Source: an uncultured Porphyromonadaceae bacterium (GTDB taxonomy: Bacteria; Bacteroidota; Bacteroidia; Bacteroidales; UBA11471). From it: 10,530 bases of DNA. The position numbers and the translations under genes were made by a program. The stretch covers positions 1 to 10,530 of the forward strand of contig URHG01000058.1 of the NCBI GenBank assembly GCA_900547555.1. The letters are read 5' to 3'. Below are positions 1 to 7,683 of the stretch, in pieces. How positions within the stretch are numbered: the first letter of the stretch is position 1; every line of letters begins with the position of its first letter. The notes below the pieces were generated by a model. The model had not been told where the DNA came from and did not search any database. It worked only from the letters and a program-made list of their open reading frames with translations.

Positions 1-2
1 AT

Positions 3-161
3 GAAGGAAATCTTTCTTGGGAAGATATGGATGATTCTAAAAATACCAGCTGGCATATTTCTTTACGGTCTCGAGACAAACTGACTATAATATATAGAGA
101 AAAATTTAATGAGATATACAGTTCTGAGGGTCAATATTATTTTGAGCGGGAATCGAAATGA
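3..161 (+). CDS. 3' end of an unidentified protein (partial)
   Basis: The frame is open from the window edge to a TGA at 159-161 and gives the last 52 residues of a protein whose start lies outside. The composition looks coding: a hydrophilic stretch rich in W, Y, F, E and K, including the segment DKLTIIYREKFNEIY, which suggests alternating strands. I do not recognise the family and assign no function. It is the only plus-strand gene with support here, and it converges on the PhoH-like gene. The hairpin about 80 bases downstream is well placed to end its transcript. A 27-codon ATG frame beginning at base 1 overlaps it but looks less protein-like. Confidence 0.5.
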   Translation, partial: EGNLSWEDMDDSKNTSWHISLRSRDKLTIIYREKFNEIYSSEGQYYFERESK

Positions 162-241
162 TGATATGTGTACAAACTCCTTATATCGGAAAAATTATTT
201 TTCGACGTATGAAGAAAAGTCCGATTATAAAATGATGCAAG

Positions 242-273
242 AAAAAAGCCTCCGAAAAATCGGAGGCTTTTTT
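242..273. terminator. Bidirectional intrinsic terminator between convergent genes
   Basis: A perfect 14-bp inverted repeat (242-255 with 260-273) surrounds an AAAA loop. The GC-rich core GCCTCCGA/TCGGAGGC is flanked by six A on the left and six T on the right, so each strand yields a hairpin followed by a U run. It lies between the partial plus-strand gene ending at 161 and the PhoH-like gene ending at 291, and can serve both. Confidence 0.9.
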
Positions 274-290
274 CTTGGAACAAATAGGAA

Positions 291-1607
291 CTACAATAAA
301 TTGCTGGCTAATTCGGAGAGTTTGCTTCGCTCACCTTTTACCAGATTGACATGCCCGAAAATTTCTTGCCCCTGCATACGGTCTATCATGTAGGCCAACC
401 CATTGGACTGGGTATCGAGGTAGGGGGAGTCGATTTGATAAACGTCGCCGGTAAATACCATTTTTGTACCTTCGGCTGCACGGGTAATAATGGTCTTTAT
501 CTCATGCGGGGTAAGGTTTTGCGCTTCATCGATGATGCAGAAGGTATCGGAAAGACTCCGACCGCGAATATAAGCCAATGCTTCTATTACCAAACTTCCT
601 CCGGCCTGCATCTCCTGCAAAGTACGATAGTCGTTGCTGTCGAGCGAAAATTGACGTTTGATGACATTGAGATTATCGAAAAGCGGTTGCATGTAGGGCG
701 CAATCTTTTGTTTTTCGTCTCCGGGAAGGAATCCCAAGTCTTTATTCGACAGTGAGACGATGGGGCGGGCAAGGAGTATCTGTTTGTACAGACTGTGTTG
801 TTTCAGTGCTCCGGCGAGAGCCAACAGTGTTTTTCCTGTTCCGGCCTTACCGGTAATGGCCAATAACTTGACTCGATCGTCATTCAGCAAATCGAATGCA
901 AATGCCTGCTCGGCATTACGAGGTTCGATACCGAAATTTTTTTCTTTGGTTACTTTTCTTACCATACCGTCTGCCGTAACATACCTGGCCAACACCGAAG
1001 AGGTACCGCTATCGAGGACAAAACACTCGTTTGTACGTAATTTCACTCCGATCTGCTCTGCCGGTATGCCGTTTTTAGAGCTGTATATGGCATCGATTAC
1101 GTCGGGGGCAACTCCGGTAATGGTACGGTGTTCATTTTCGAAGAGGTCATCGCTTTTGACTTTATCGTTGGTGTAATCTTCGGTTTCGATACCCAGTGCC
1201 CGAGCCTTCATACGCAAGTTTATATCCTTGGTAACAAGGATTGTATGCATACCTTTATGCTGCTCGGCAACTTCGATGGCAGCCGAGAGAATACGATGAT
1301 CGGGCTTATCTTCGTGGAAAGCCTCCTTTACACGTTTGTTCAACGAACTATTAACGATGATGGACAATCGCCCCAAGTCTGGTCCCAATTTGGCTCCGTT
1401 CTCAAAAAAATCTTTATCGGTGTATTTGTCGAGTTGGCGGGCAAATTCCCGGGCATTGTAATTGATTTCTTCATTCCCTTTTTTGAATTTATCCAATTCT
1501 TCCAATACGACTATCGGGATAAAAATATCATTCTCCTCAAAGTTGAAAATACATTTGTGATCATGAAGGAGAACATTTGTGTCTAAGACAAAATTCTTTT
1601 TTCCCAT
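291..1607 (-). CDS. PIN domain-PhoH ATPase fusion (PhoH2/YlaK type)
   Basis: The protein has 438 residues and two domains. An N-terminal PIN nuclease-like domain (about 1-150) opens with FVLDTNVLLHD and keeps acidic residues at D9, E36/E37, D103 and D128, the usual metal-binding set. A C-terminal PhoH P-loop NTPase domain (about 225-438) shows Walker A GKAGTGKT at 253-260, Walker B CIIDEAQN at 357-364 and a FTGDVYQID motif at 385-393. Characterised PIN-PhoH fusions (mycobacterial PhoH2) unwind and cleave RNA, so a cytoplasmic role in RNA metabolism is likely; the substrate cannot be read from the sequence. The ATG at 1605-1607 places the first PIN aspartate at residue 9, as expected. A TATATTTG promoter motif lies about 45 bases upstream, so the gene is probably transcribed on its own and ends at the shared hairpin. 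No key residue is missing. Confidence 0.95.
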   Translation of the reverse strand: MGKKNFVLDTNVLLHDHKCIFNFEENDIFIPIVVLEELDKFKKGNEEINYNAREFARQLDKYTDKDFFENGAKLGPDLGRLSIIVNSSLNKRVKEAFHEDKPDHRILSAAIEVAEQHKGMHTILVTKDINLRMKARALGIETEDYTNDKVKSDDLFENEHRTITGVAPDVIDAIYSSKNGIPAEQIGVKLRTNECFVLDSGTSSVLARYVTADGMVRKVTKEKNFGIEPRNAEQAFAFDLLNDDRVKLLAITGKAGTGKTLLALAGALKQHSLYKQILLARPIVSLSNKDLGFLPGDEKQKIAPYMQPLFDNLNVIKRQFSLDSNDYRTLQEMQAGGSLVIEALAYIRGRSLSDTFCIIDEAQNLTPHEIKTIITRAAEGTKMVFTGDVYQIDSPYLDTQSNGLAYMIDRMQGQEIFGHVNLVKGERSKLSELASNLL

Positions 1608-1651
1608 GGCTTTAAAAGTTTTAAGGTTAGTTTCGTATTACACGAATTATT

Positions 1652-1682
1652 CAAATATAGGAATATTTTGTGAGAAATAAAA
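1652..1682 (-). promoter_or_regulatory. Putative Bacteroides-type promoter of the PhoH-like gene
   Basis: On the minus strand TATATTTG (1652-1659) matches the Bacteroides -7 consensus TAnnTTTG. Nineteen bases upstream is TTTT (1679-1682), a 3-of-4 match to the -33 TTTG. The element lies about 45 bases before the ATG at 1607, in the 218-base gap after sppA. No start site is known; this is a motif match only. Confidence 0.5.
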
Positions 1683-1760
1683 GGAGAGAAGCAGATAAAA
1701 TTGTTTTATGTGCCTTATTCTTTCTGTCGTTTGTCCGGATATAGCCTTTCCCATAAAGTT

Positions 1761-1804
1761 AACAGCCCGAATACCGGCCTTTTTCGACACGGATTCGGAC
1801 TGTT
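1761..1804 (-). terminator. Strong hairpin downstream of sppA, possible mRNA 3' end
   Basis: The arms 1761-1772 and 1793-1804 pair over 12 bp on the minus strand (AACAGUCCGAAU with AUUCGGGCUGUU, one G-U pair) around a 20-base loop that itself contains CCG and CCGG. It starts about 20 bases after the sppA stop. It is followed by AACUUUAUGGG rather than a U run, so it is not a textbook intrinsic terminator. It may act as a weak terminator or as a 3' stabiliser of the sppA message. Confidence 0.4.
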
Positions 1805-1825
1805 GGATAATTGGCCGGGAATGGT

Positions 1826-3598
1826 TTATTCAAGAATAATATCGAACGGCATTCGAGCCTGCAAACGATCTATTTTATCGATGTTTTTCAGGAACAGCAA
1901 ACTTTCACCGAAGTCTCCGAACATATTCTCTACCTTATTATGAATATAGCGATCGGGACTTACATTGGAAAGAATGTTTGTAAGGAAGTCGGTCTGGCTG
2001 GGGTATTTCACGATGCGATAATCTTCCAGTTTGGCTCGGTCGGCCGCTGCCTCTATTGCATCGTCGATTCCGCCTAACTGATCGACCAGTTTCAATTCTT
2101 TGGCCATCTCTCCGGTCCATACACGCCCCTCGGCAATTTTTTTTATTTCATCGATGGGCATTTTTCGGCCGTCGGCACAGCGGCGGGTAAAGAGTTCATA
2201 CCCGTCGTTGACCATATTTTGAAACAGTGCTCGTTCCTCGCCATTCAAAGGTCTACCCATCGCTCCCATGTCGGCAAGACGGTTTGTTTTCACTCCGTCG
2301 AAGTGAAGATCGAGAGTCTCAGTCAGTAATTTCGATGGGTCGGGTATCATTCCGAAAATACCGATAGAGCCGGTGAGTGTAGTCGGTTCGGCAACAATCC
2401 AGTCGGCAGCACAAGAGATATAATAGCCGCCCGAAGCCGCATAATCGCCCATCGATACGATAACGGGTTTCTTTTCCTTCAAAAGAGAAACCTCGCGCCA
2501 GATTTGTTCGCTTCCGTAGGCGCTCCCACCCGGAGAATTTACACGGAGTACGACGGCCTTTATATCCTTATCTTCCCGAAGTTTTCGGAGATCGAGCATG
2601 ACTTTTTCCGAATTTATACCCTCAGTACCGAATGTACTCATGGAATTGTCTATCGAACCATAAGCGTAATAAACGGCTATTTTATTTTTGCTTTTGTTTT
2701 TTTGCTCCTTGTCTTTGACATTGATCATTTCTGCCAAAGTTATGGTACGAAGACTCTCTTTTTCATCTTTTATACCCGACATTGTTTTCAGATAATCGAG
2801 GACCTGATCTTTATACATCAATGTATCGGCCAGTCCGCAACGGATATACTCCGGAGCAGGAGAGTAGTCCATATTCTTATCGGCCATTGCATTCAAAGAA
2901 TCGGCCGGAATATGTCGGGACACAGATATATCGCTTACCAGTTGATTCCAAATCGATTGTATATAAGCCAACGTTTGCTCTTTGTTTGCCTTGCTCATTT
3001 CATTGGCGATATAAGGCTCTACGGCCGATTTATAGGTTCCTACACGAAAAACCTGCATTTCGACACCCACCTTTTTCATCAGATCTTTGTAAAACATAAG
3101 CCGGCTCGCCATTCCGTGCCAAGAGATATTTCCCGACGGATTGAGTATCAGTTTGTCGGCGACACTGGCCAGATAATAGGTACTCTGCGTATAGCTATCG
3201 CCGTATGCAATGATGAATTTACCGCTTTCCTTGAAATCGGAGAGCGCACGACGTATCTCTTGCAAAGAGGCTGTCGAACAAGCGAAGCCCCCGGCATTGA
3301 GATAGATGCCTTTGATATTTTCGTTTTCTTTTGCTTTTTTAATAGATTCGATAATATCGTCCAGCCCGTTGACAGTTGTATTGTCTCCGAATAATTGACC
3401 AAACGGATTTTCCTGACTCCGTTCCGATACAAGCCCTTTGAGTTCCAAAACATAAATGGAATTATTTTTAACAACAGTCTCGGTCTCGGACGTTGCCCAT
3501 ATCCCGATTAAAGAAATGATTCCGAACCCGACGATAACGGCTCCGGTAACGAGTATGCCGACAATTGTGGCCAGCGTAAATTTAAAAAAATCTTTCAT
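1826..3598 (-). CDS. sppA: Signal peptide peptidase SppA, 67-kDa type
   Basis: This serine protease of 590 residues cleaves leftover signal peptides in the inner membrane. One N-terminal membrane segment (about 9-35) anchors two tandem SppA/S49 domains on the periplasmic side. The first domain (about 45-270) supplies the general-base lysine, K190 in RVGTYKSAVEPY. The second (about 305-540) supplies the nucleophile, S389 in GDYAASGGYY, and the oxyanion loop NSPGGSA (354-360). The 199-residue Lys-to-Ser spacing is almost that of E. coli SppA (K209/S409), and the two-domain length is typical of the 67K type. The first repeat has a degenerate NAGGFACSTA in place of the active-site loop, as expected for the partner domain. 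It follows the metallophosphoesterase by 45 bases on the same strand and probably shares its transcript. Confidence 0.96.
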   Translation of the reverse strand: MKDFFKFTLATIVGILVTGAVIVGFGIISLIGIWATSETETVVKNNSIYVLELKGLVSERSQENPFGQLFGDNTTVNGLDDIIESIKKAKENENIKGIYLNAGGFACSTASLQEIRRALSDFKESGKFIIAYGDSYTQSTYYLASVADKLILNPSGNISWHGMASRLMFYKDLMKKVGVEMQVFRVGTYKSAVEPYIANEMSKANKEQTLAYIQSIWNQLVSDISVSRHIPADSLNAMADKNMDYSPAPEYIRCGLADTLMYKDQVLDYLKTMSGIKDEKESLRTITLAEMINVKDKEQKNKSKNKIAVYYAYGSIDNSMSTFGTEGINSEKVMLDLRKLREDKDIKAVVLRVNSPGGSAYGSEQIWREVSLLKEKKPVIVSMGDYAASGGYYISCAADWIVAEPTTLTGSIGIFGMIPDPSKLLTETLDLHFDGVKTNRLADMGAMGRPLNGEERALFQNMVNDGYELFTRRCADGRKMPIDEIKKIAEGRVWTGEMAKELKLVDQLGGIDDAIEAAADRAKLEDYRIVKYPSQTDFLTNILSNVSPDRYIHNKVENMFGDFGESLLFLKNIDKIDRLQARMPFDIILE

Positions 3599-3643
3599 AC
3601 GTATATACTTTTATGTTTTTGATATTTTCCAAGCCTTCTACCG

Positions 3644-4138
3644 CTATTCATCGGCCAACTCTATCACTTCGAGATCTTTGAATTGCCCTTCTTCGATAGA
3701 AAAACGCACCAATGTTCGCTGTTTATGGAATCCATACTTACCAGCGGCTCCGGGGTTGATATGTAATAGTTGTAATTTCTTATCATACATGACTTTGAGA
3801 ATATGGGAATGTCCGGAGATAAAAAGACTTGGCGGATTCCTGAATATCTCCGGTACGACAGCTGTGTCGTACTTGCCGGGATAACCGCCGATATGTGTAA
3901 TCCATACATCGGCCCCTTCTATTGTAAAACGCTGGTTCTTCGGATATATGGCACGCAGTTCTTGCCCGTCGATATTTCCGTAAACAGCCCTTAGCGGTTT
4001 AATGGCTTCAAGCCGTCGGGCCATTTCGAGAGAACCGATATCTCCGGCATGCCATATTTCGTCGCAAGACTCGAAGTAGCGAATATACCGGTCATCCCAC
4101 CATGCGTGTGTATCCGACAATAATCCAATGCGTTTCAT
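3644..4138 (-). CDS. YfcE/MJ0936-family metallophosphoesterase
   Basis: The protein has 164 residues and is a single calcineurin-like phosphoesterase domain, soluble with no signal peptide. All metal-binding motifs are present in order: SDTH (D9, H11), HAGD (D33), GNID (N55), the histidine of THIGG (H82) and GHSH (H110, H112), followed by INPGAAG at 127-133. YfcE-like enzymes hydrolyse phosphodiesters with Mn or similar metals in vitro; the physiological substrate is generally unknown and is not indicated here. The length fits the family. It is the first gene of a probable two-gene unit with sppA, 45 bases apart, and a TAnnTTTG promoter motif lies about 20 bases before its ATG. No functional link between the two genes is evident beyond the shared transcript. 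Confidence 0.93.
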   Translation of the reverse strand: MKRIGLLSDTHAWWDDRYIRYFESCDEIWHAGDIGSLEMARRLEAIKPLRAVYGNIDGQELRAIYPKNQRFTIEGADVWITHIGGYPGKYDTAVVPEIFRNPPSLFISGHSHILKVMYDKKLQLLHINPGAAGKYGFHKQRTLVRFSIEEGQFKDLEVIELADE

Positions 4139-4158
4139 CTGTACGAATTTAAGTTCTA

Positions 4159-4166
4159 CAAATGTA
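4159..4166 (-). promoter_or_regulatory. Putative -7 element upstream of the phosphoesterase-sppA unit
   Basis: TACATTTG on the minus strand fits the Bacteroides -7 consensus TAnnTTTG and ends 20 bases before the ATG at 4138. No TTTG is found at the usual 19-21 base distance, so only half of the promoter is supported. Confidence 0.4.
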
Positions 4167-4201
4167 CATTTTTTTTCAGAATAAGAACCTTGTCTTCAAA
4201 T

Positions 4202-4255
4202 AAAACCCACCTTTCCGATAATAGGAAGATAGGTTTAAAAATACCGAGTCCGGTA
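4202..4255 (-). terminator. Weak candidate terminators downstream of the LolC/E-like permease
   Basis: On the minus strand a 5-bp stem TACCG-GACT-CGGTA (4242-4255) is followed by TTTTT. Next comes a longer imperfect inverted repeat (AAACC...GGTTT outer arms, 4202-4237) followed by TTTATTTG. Both are modest, and the first lies about 140 bases past the permease stop. They are the only termination-like structures seen in the 254-base gap 4139-4392, where no gene is visible. Confidence 0.3.
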
Positions 4256-4392
4256 AAATAGCTATTCGGCATTATCTTTTAATTGCCTCCATCCCGAAAT
4301 TAAAACAGAGAGATAAGTATCATACAGCAGGAACGAGCATATAGTACCATGAAAATACGAGAAAATATAATTCCCATGAAAAAAACGGCTTT

Positions 4393-5643
4393 CTATTCGA
4401 ATTTAACGGTCCTTGCCGGACGAATACGCGAAATGATATAAGAGGGGCCAATGAGCATAAATATCGAAACAAGAAATGCTGCGATATTCAAAAGTATGAG
4501 ATAACCGATATGGAAAGTTATAGGTACAGCCGGAATATAATAAACCTCGGGATCGAGTTTGATAATCTGGAAATAATATTGGACTAAACATAGCGATATG
4601 CCGCACAGGTTTCCCCATAACATGCCCCGTCCTACGAGAAATGCAGCAACATACAAAAATATTTTACGTACCGATATATTACCGGCTCCAAGAGTTTTCA
4701 AAACGCCTATCATGCGAGTATGTTCGAGAATGATGACAAGAAGACCCGAAATCATGGTAAACCCTGAGACAAGCGACAAAAGTATGAGAATGACCCATAC
4801 ATTCATATCGAGAAGGTCGAGCCAGTTGAAAAGCTGTGGATTCAAATCTCTTATCGTATGGGCAAAATAGGGATTGTTGTAACGGTCTTTCATCAGCAAC
4901 AATGCCATATATAATTGGTCGTTGACATTTTGGATAGCATCGATGTCATTCAATCGAATTTCTACTCCGCTATATTGGTCGGCAGACCATCGGTTGAGTC
5001 TCTGTATATGGCGGACATCACCAAAGATGAATAACCGGTCGTATTCCGTCAAATTGGTCTGATAAATCCCCGAAACGGTAAATTTACGGGCACGTATGTT
5101 TTCCTCCACAAAATAGCAGTAAATGGCATCACCTACGTTCAGACGCAGTTTATCTGCGATATAACGGGATATAAGTATTTCATTTCCAGCCGATTCTTCG
5201 ACAAGCTGCGGCATACGGCCGTTTATCAGGTACTCTTCAAGGAACTGGGTCGGATACTCGGCAGTAATTCCCTTCAAGGTAATACCGAGGAAATCGGTAT
5301 CGGTTTTCAAAATCCCCGGTTTTGTGGCAAACAAGGCGTAATTGTCGATTTGCGGGAATTGTGCCAATAATGTATCGAGAGCAGGAGAGAGGGCGATGGG
5401 AGAGGTTTCATAAGAGTTCTGATAGGGAGATCCCGTGATCTGTATATGAGAACCGAAACCTATGACTTTACTGCTGATTTCTTTTTTGAACCCGATAACA
5501 ATCGATACGGACAGAATCATAATGGCCATACCCAAAGCGACACCCCATGTCGCAATGCGTATGGCCGGAGGTATTTGTCCCGAGCCTTTCTTTTTCCCGG
5601 TTCGGGAATATATACGTCTGGCAATAAACAGCTCTACACTCAT
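4393..5643 (-). CDS. LolC/LolE-like FtsX-family ABC permease
   Basis: This 416-residue inner-membrane protein resembles the lipoprotein-releasing permeases that pass outer-membrane lipoproteins from the inner membrane to LolA, powered by the LolD ATPase. The topology fits: a first membrane helix at about 29-51, a large periplasmic domain of MacB-PCD type (about 52-275), and three further helices near 280-307, 325-357 and 378-402. The segment TRMIGVLKTLGAG (309-321) is the conserved FtsX coupling region that contacts the ATPase, and the cytoplasmic tail RIRPARTVKFE is typical. The start codon overlaps the aminotransferase stop as ATGA (5640-5643), indicating translational coupling. No LolD ATPase gene is adjacent. 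Assignment to LolC or LolE individually is not possible; Bacteroidota usually have one or a few such permeases. Confidence 0.88.
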   Translation of the reverse strand: MSVELFIARRIYSRTGKKKGSGQIPPAIRIATWGVALGMAIMILSVSIVIGFKKEISSKVIGFGSHIQITGSPYQNSYETSPIALSPALDTLLAQFPQIDNYALFATKPGILKTDTDFLGITLKGITAEYPTQFLEEYLINGRMPQLVEESAGNEILISRYIADKLRLNVGDAIYCYFVEENIRARKFTVSGIYQTNLTEYDRLFIFGDVRHIQRLNRWSADQYSGVEIRLNDIDAIQNVNDQLYMALLLMKDRYNNPYFAHTIRDLNPQLFNWLDLLDMNVWVILILLSLVSGFTMISGLLVIILEHTRMIGVLKTLGAGNISVRKIFLYVAAFLVGRGMLWGNLCGISLCLVQYYFQIIKLDPEVYYIPAVPITFHIGYLILLNIAAFLVSIFMLIGPSYIISRIRPARTVKFE

Positions 5644-6839
5644 AAGATGCGCCCGGGGTAGGCTTCGAGTGCCTTTTGCAAGACAACCAAAGCCTTAGCC
5701 AAATCGTCTTTTTTCAAGACATAAGCCATCCGCACCTCATTCTGTCCCAATCCCGGGGTCGTATAGAACCCCGATCCGGGAGCCATAAATACGGTTTGCC
5801 CTTCGTACTCGAAATGTTCAAGACACCAGGCACAAAAATCATCGGCGTTATCGACCGGCAACTTGGCCATTGTATAAAATGCGCCCATAGGAATGGGAGA
5901 ATAACAGCCCGGTATACGGTTTATCCCATCAATCAGGAACTTTCTCCGTTCGACGTATTCATTGTAAATTTCCGACATGTATTCGGAAGATGCATCAAGA
6001 GATGCTTCGGCTATAATCTGCCCGATCAAAGGTGGACTGAGACGGGCCTGACAGAATTTCATGACATTTTTTTTGAGATCTTCATTCTTGGTAATCAGCG
6101 CTCCTATACGTATTCCGCATTCGCTGTATCGTTTCGATACCGAATCGATAAGTACGACATTATTCTCAATCCCTTTCAGATGGAATGCCGAAATATAGGC
6201 TGCACCCGTATAACAGAACTCACGATATACTTCATCGGAAAAAAGAAACAAATCGTGCTTTTTTACGATATCGCGTATCTGGTTCATCTCTTTCTGCGTA
6301 TAGAGATAGCCTGTCGGATTATTGGGATTACATATTAAAATACCTTTGGTGCGAGGAGTAATCAACTCTTCGAACTTCTCGATGGGAGGAAGTGCAAATC
6401 CCTCGTCAATCGAAGATGGCAACGTTTTGATGACAGCTCCGGCCGAGATAGCGAATGCCATATAGTTGGCATACGCCGGCTCGGGAACGATAATTTCATC
6501 ACCCGGATCGAGGCATGCCATAAAAGCAAAGAGTACAGCTTCCGATCCTCCGGTCGTAACGATAATATCATCGACTGCGACATTGATATTGAATTTGGCA
6601 TAATAACCGACCAACTTTTCTCGGAAACTGTAAATACCCTCACTCGGACTATATTCCAAAATTTTACGATCCAAATGACGTGCTGCATCAAGCCCGACTT
6701 CGGGTGTTGGCAGATCGGGCTGGCCGATATTCAAATGATAAACTTTTATTCCGCGTTTTTTGGCTTGATTGGCTAATGGAACAAGTTTGCGAATAGGAGA
6801 GGCGGGCATGATTTTCCCCCGCTCGGATATTTTTGGCAT
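5640..6839 (-). CDS. PLP-dependent class I/II aminotransferase
   Basis: The protein has 399 residues and is a fold-type I cytoplasmic enzyme that moves an amino group between an amino acid and a 2-oxo acid. The Schiff-base lysine is K236 in SVSKRYSECGIR, with R244 as phosphate ligand. Other cofactor contacts are the NPNNPTG motif (171-177, N174), SDEVY (D202, Y205) and TTGGSEA (95-101). R370 in NEVRMAY is the expected carboxylate-binding arginine. The N-terminal motif LNIGQPDLPTP (36-46) places it near the aspartate/prephenate aminotransferase-like group, but substrate choice cannot be settled by eye. The ATG at 6837-6839 is preferred; M11 (MPASPIRKL) is an alternative. It is the first gene of a coupled pair with the LolC/E-like permease, which is metabolically unrelated. 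Confidence 0.94.
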   Translation of the reverse strand: MPKISERGKIMPASPIRKLVPLANQAKKRGIKVYHLNIGQPDLPTPEVGLDAARHLDRKILEYSPSEGIYSFREKLVGYYAKFNINVAVDDIIVTTGGSEAVLFAFMACLDPGDEIIVPEPAYANYMAFAISAGAVIKTLPSSIDEGFALPPIEKFEELITPRTKGILICNPNNPTGYLYTQKEMNQIRDIVKKHDLFLFSDEVYREFCYTGAAYISAFHLKGIENNVVLIDSVSKRYSECGIRIGALITKNEDLKKNVMKFCQARLSPPLIGQIIAEASLDASSEYMSEIYNEYVERRKFLIDGINRIPGCYSPIPMGAFYTMAKLPVDNADDFCAWCLEHFEYEGQTVFMAPGSGFYTTPGLGQNEVRMAYVLKKDDLAKALVVLQKALEAYPGRIL

Positions 6840-6870
6840 AATAAATTTGTCGCTATAATTTTTAATGTGG

Positions 6871-6878
6871 CAAAGTTA
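6871..6878 (-). promoter_or_regulatory. Putative -7 element of the aminotransferase-permease operon
   Basis: TAACTTTG on the minus strand matches TAnnTTTG and lies about 31 bases before the ATG at 6839, leaving a short leader. A TTTG occurs 14 bases upstream (6893-6896), which is closer than the usual 19-21, so the -33 box is unresolved. Confidence 0.45.
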
Positions 6879-6925
6879 TAAGATTTGCTGCACAAAAATA
6901 AGAAAAAAGAGAATTAAAAAACGAA

Positions 6926-6965
6926 AAAATCGAAAAGGCTATCATCTGATAGCCTTTTCGATTTT
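6926..6965 (-). terminator. Strong intrinsic terminator of the DUF2589 operon
   Basis: A near-perfect inverted repeat (6926-6943 with 6948-6965) forms an 18-bp stem with a 4-base loop. On the minus strand it is followed by TTTTTTCGTTTTTT, a strong U tract. It begins 45 bases after the stop codon of the last DUF2589-like gene and just before the aminotransferase promoter, so it separates the two units. Confidence 0.9.
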
Positions 6966-7010
6966 AGGTACTCAAACCTGTCAATCTGAGATATTATGCT
7001 AAGAAACACC

Positions 7011-7481
7011 TTATTCAGAAATTTGTCTCTTCAATGTATTTTCATATGCCGAAATAATTTGTTGCATACCTTCGGTCGGTTCCTGCGGAGAGATAACGAC
7101 TTCCAACTTACCGACAGTCGAGTTTTCACTCCGTCTCCTTTTAGCGTTCGGAAAGTCGATAAGCAACTCATCGTTTTCAACAGAAAGTTGAAATTCTGCA
7201 GTAAATGTTGCTTTTTCTATTTGGGTGGCAGTAATAGGTACAAGAGAAATAAGAGGAACTTGTATATTGCATTTTACAACTGCACCTTCATCGTTCAAAA
7301 TCGGATAATCAAGATTTATTGTTTTCGGATGTAGCGTTTTTTCTTCGCTTATGCCATTATCATCATTAGGGTATTCATAGAAATACTTGTCAAGTATCTG
7401 TCTGTTTTTTTCGCATAAGACGTCGGTCGCCTCCGAAATAGCTTGATAAATAGCTTCGACAAACGATTTAAACAAAATCAT
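7011..7481 (-). CDS. Diverged DUF2589-like protein (third paralogue)
   Basis: The protein has 156 residues, is soluble, and has no signal peptide or membrane segment. It follows the plan of the two upstream DUF2589 proteins. An N-terminal helix (5-34, ending LDKYF) stands where they have the GPLxAAxKAN helix. A strand pair VPLISLVPITATQIEKATF (75-93) matches their VPLL-LLPMNSLAVNEV. A C-terminal VVISPQEPTEGMQQIISAYENTL (128-150) matches the LPxPKGVxxII region. The alanine-rich signature and the PKG motif are lost, and residues 106-122 are basic and probably flexible (NAKRRRSEN). No catalytic motif is visible. The ATG follows the zinc-ribbon stop by 6 bases, so it belongs to the same operon, and the strong terminator follows. 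The family link rests on aligned positions seen by eye and is less certain than for its neighbours. Confidence 0.6.
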   Translation of the reverse strand: MILFKSFVEAIYQAISEATDVLCEKNRQILDKYFYEYPNDDNGISEEKTLHPKTINLDYPILNDEGAVVKCNIQVPLISLVPITATQIEKATFTAEFQLSVENDELLIDFPNAKRRRSENSTVGKLEVVISPQEPTEGMQQIISAYENTLKRQISE

Positions 7482-7487
7482 AAAACG

Positions 7488-7661
7488 TTATTTTTTCAGT
7501 TGTTCCAATTTGTTCATAGCTTCAGACACTTGTGATCGACTGTTGTCACCCAATCCAATAGCAGCATGACAGTTCGGACAAATAAATTTCATTCCGTTCA
7601 AAAGTTTCTCTATCTCAAATGGAATCGGTGTCTTACACACCGGACAAGGTATACTTTGCAT
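7488..7661 (-). CDS. Small double-CxxC zinc-ribbon protein
   Basis: The protein has 57 residues when read from the ATG at 7659-7661. CPVC (C6, C9) and CPNC (C28, C31) are set 18 residues apart, the layout of a single four-cysteine zinc ribbon; H32 follows the second pair. A short hydrophilic, probably helical tail (about 38-57, SEAMNKLEQLKK) follows. A longer frame from 7715 exists, but its extra 18 residues overlap the upstream DUF2589 gene by 32 bases and look uncoded, whereas 7661 leaves a 22-base gap with an AAAAGAGA stretch before the ATG. It sits between two DUF2589-type genes and is probably co-transcribed, which suggests an adaptor or assembly partner rather than a DNA-binding regulator. 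That role is inference. Confidence 0.78.
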   Translation of the reverse strand: MQSIPCPVCKTPIPFEIEKLLNGMKFICPNCHAAIGLGDNSRSQVSEAMNKLEQLKK

Positions 7662-7683
7662 TTTATATCTCTTTTTACTGTAA

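Noticed and set aside
158..235. A 25-codon ATG frame overlapping the stop of the left-edge partial gene (ATGA)
   Set aside because: Very short, composition unremarkable, directly before the terminator, and no family resemblance.
1608..1825. Frames in the sppA-phoH gap, including a 37-codon in-frame continuation after the sppA stop and a 35-codon ATG frame
   Set aside because: No recognisable protein, SppA already has the full family length, and the region holds the hairpin and a promoter motif instead.
2504..3394. A 296-codon plus-strand open frame
   Set aside because: It lies wholly inside sppA on the opposite strand; the sppA frame carries all catalytic motifs, and the antisense translation is rich in unlikely I/H/Y/F runs.
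5676..6338. A 220-codon plus-strand open frame
   Set aside because: Antisense to the aminotransferase gene, whose PLP-binding motifs prove the minus-strand frame.
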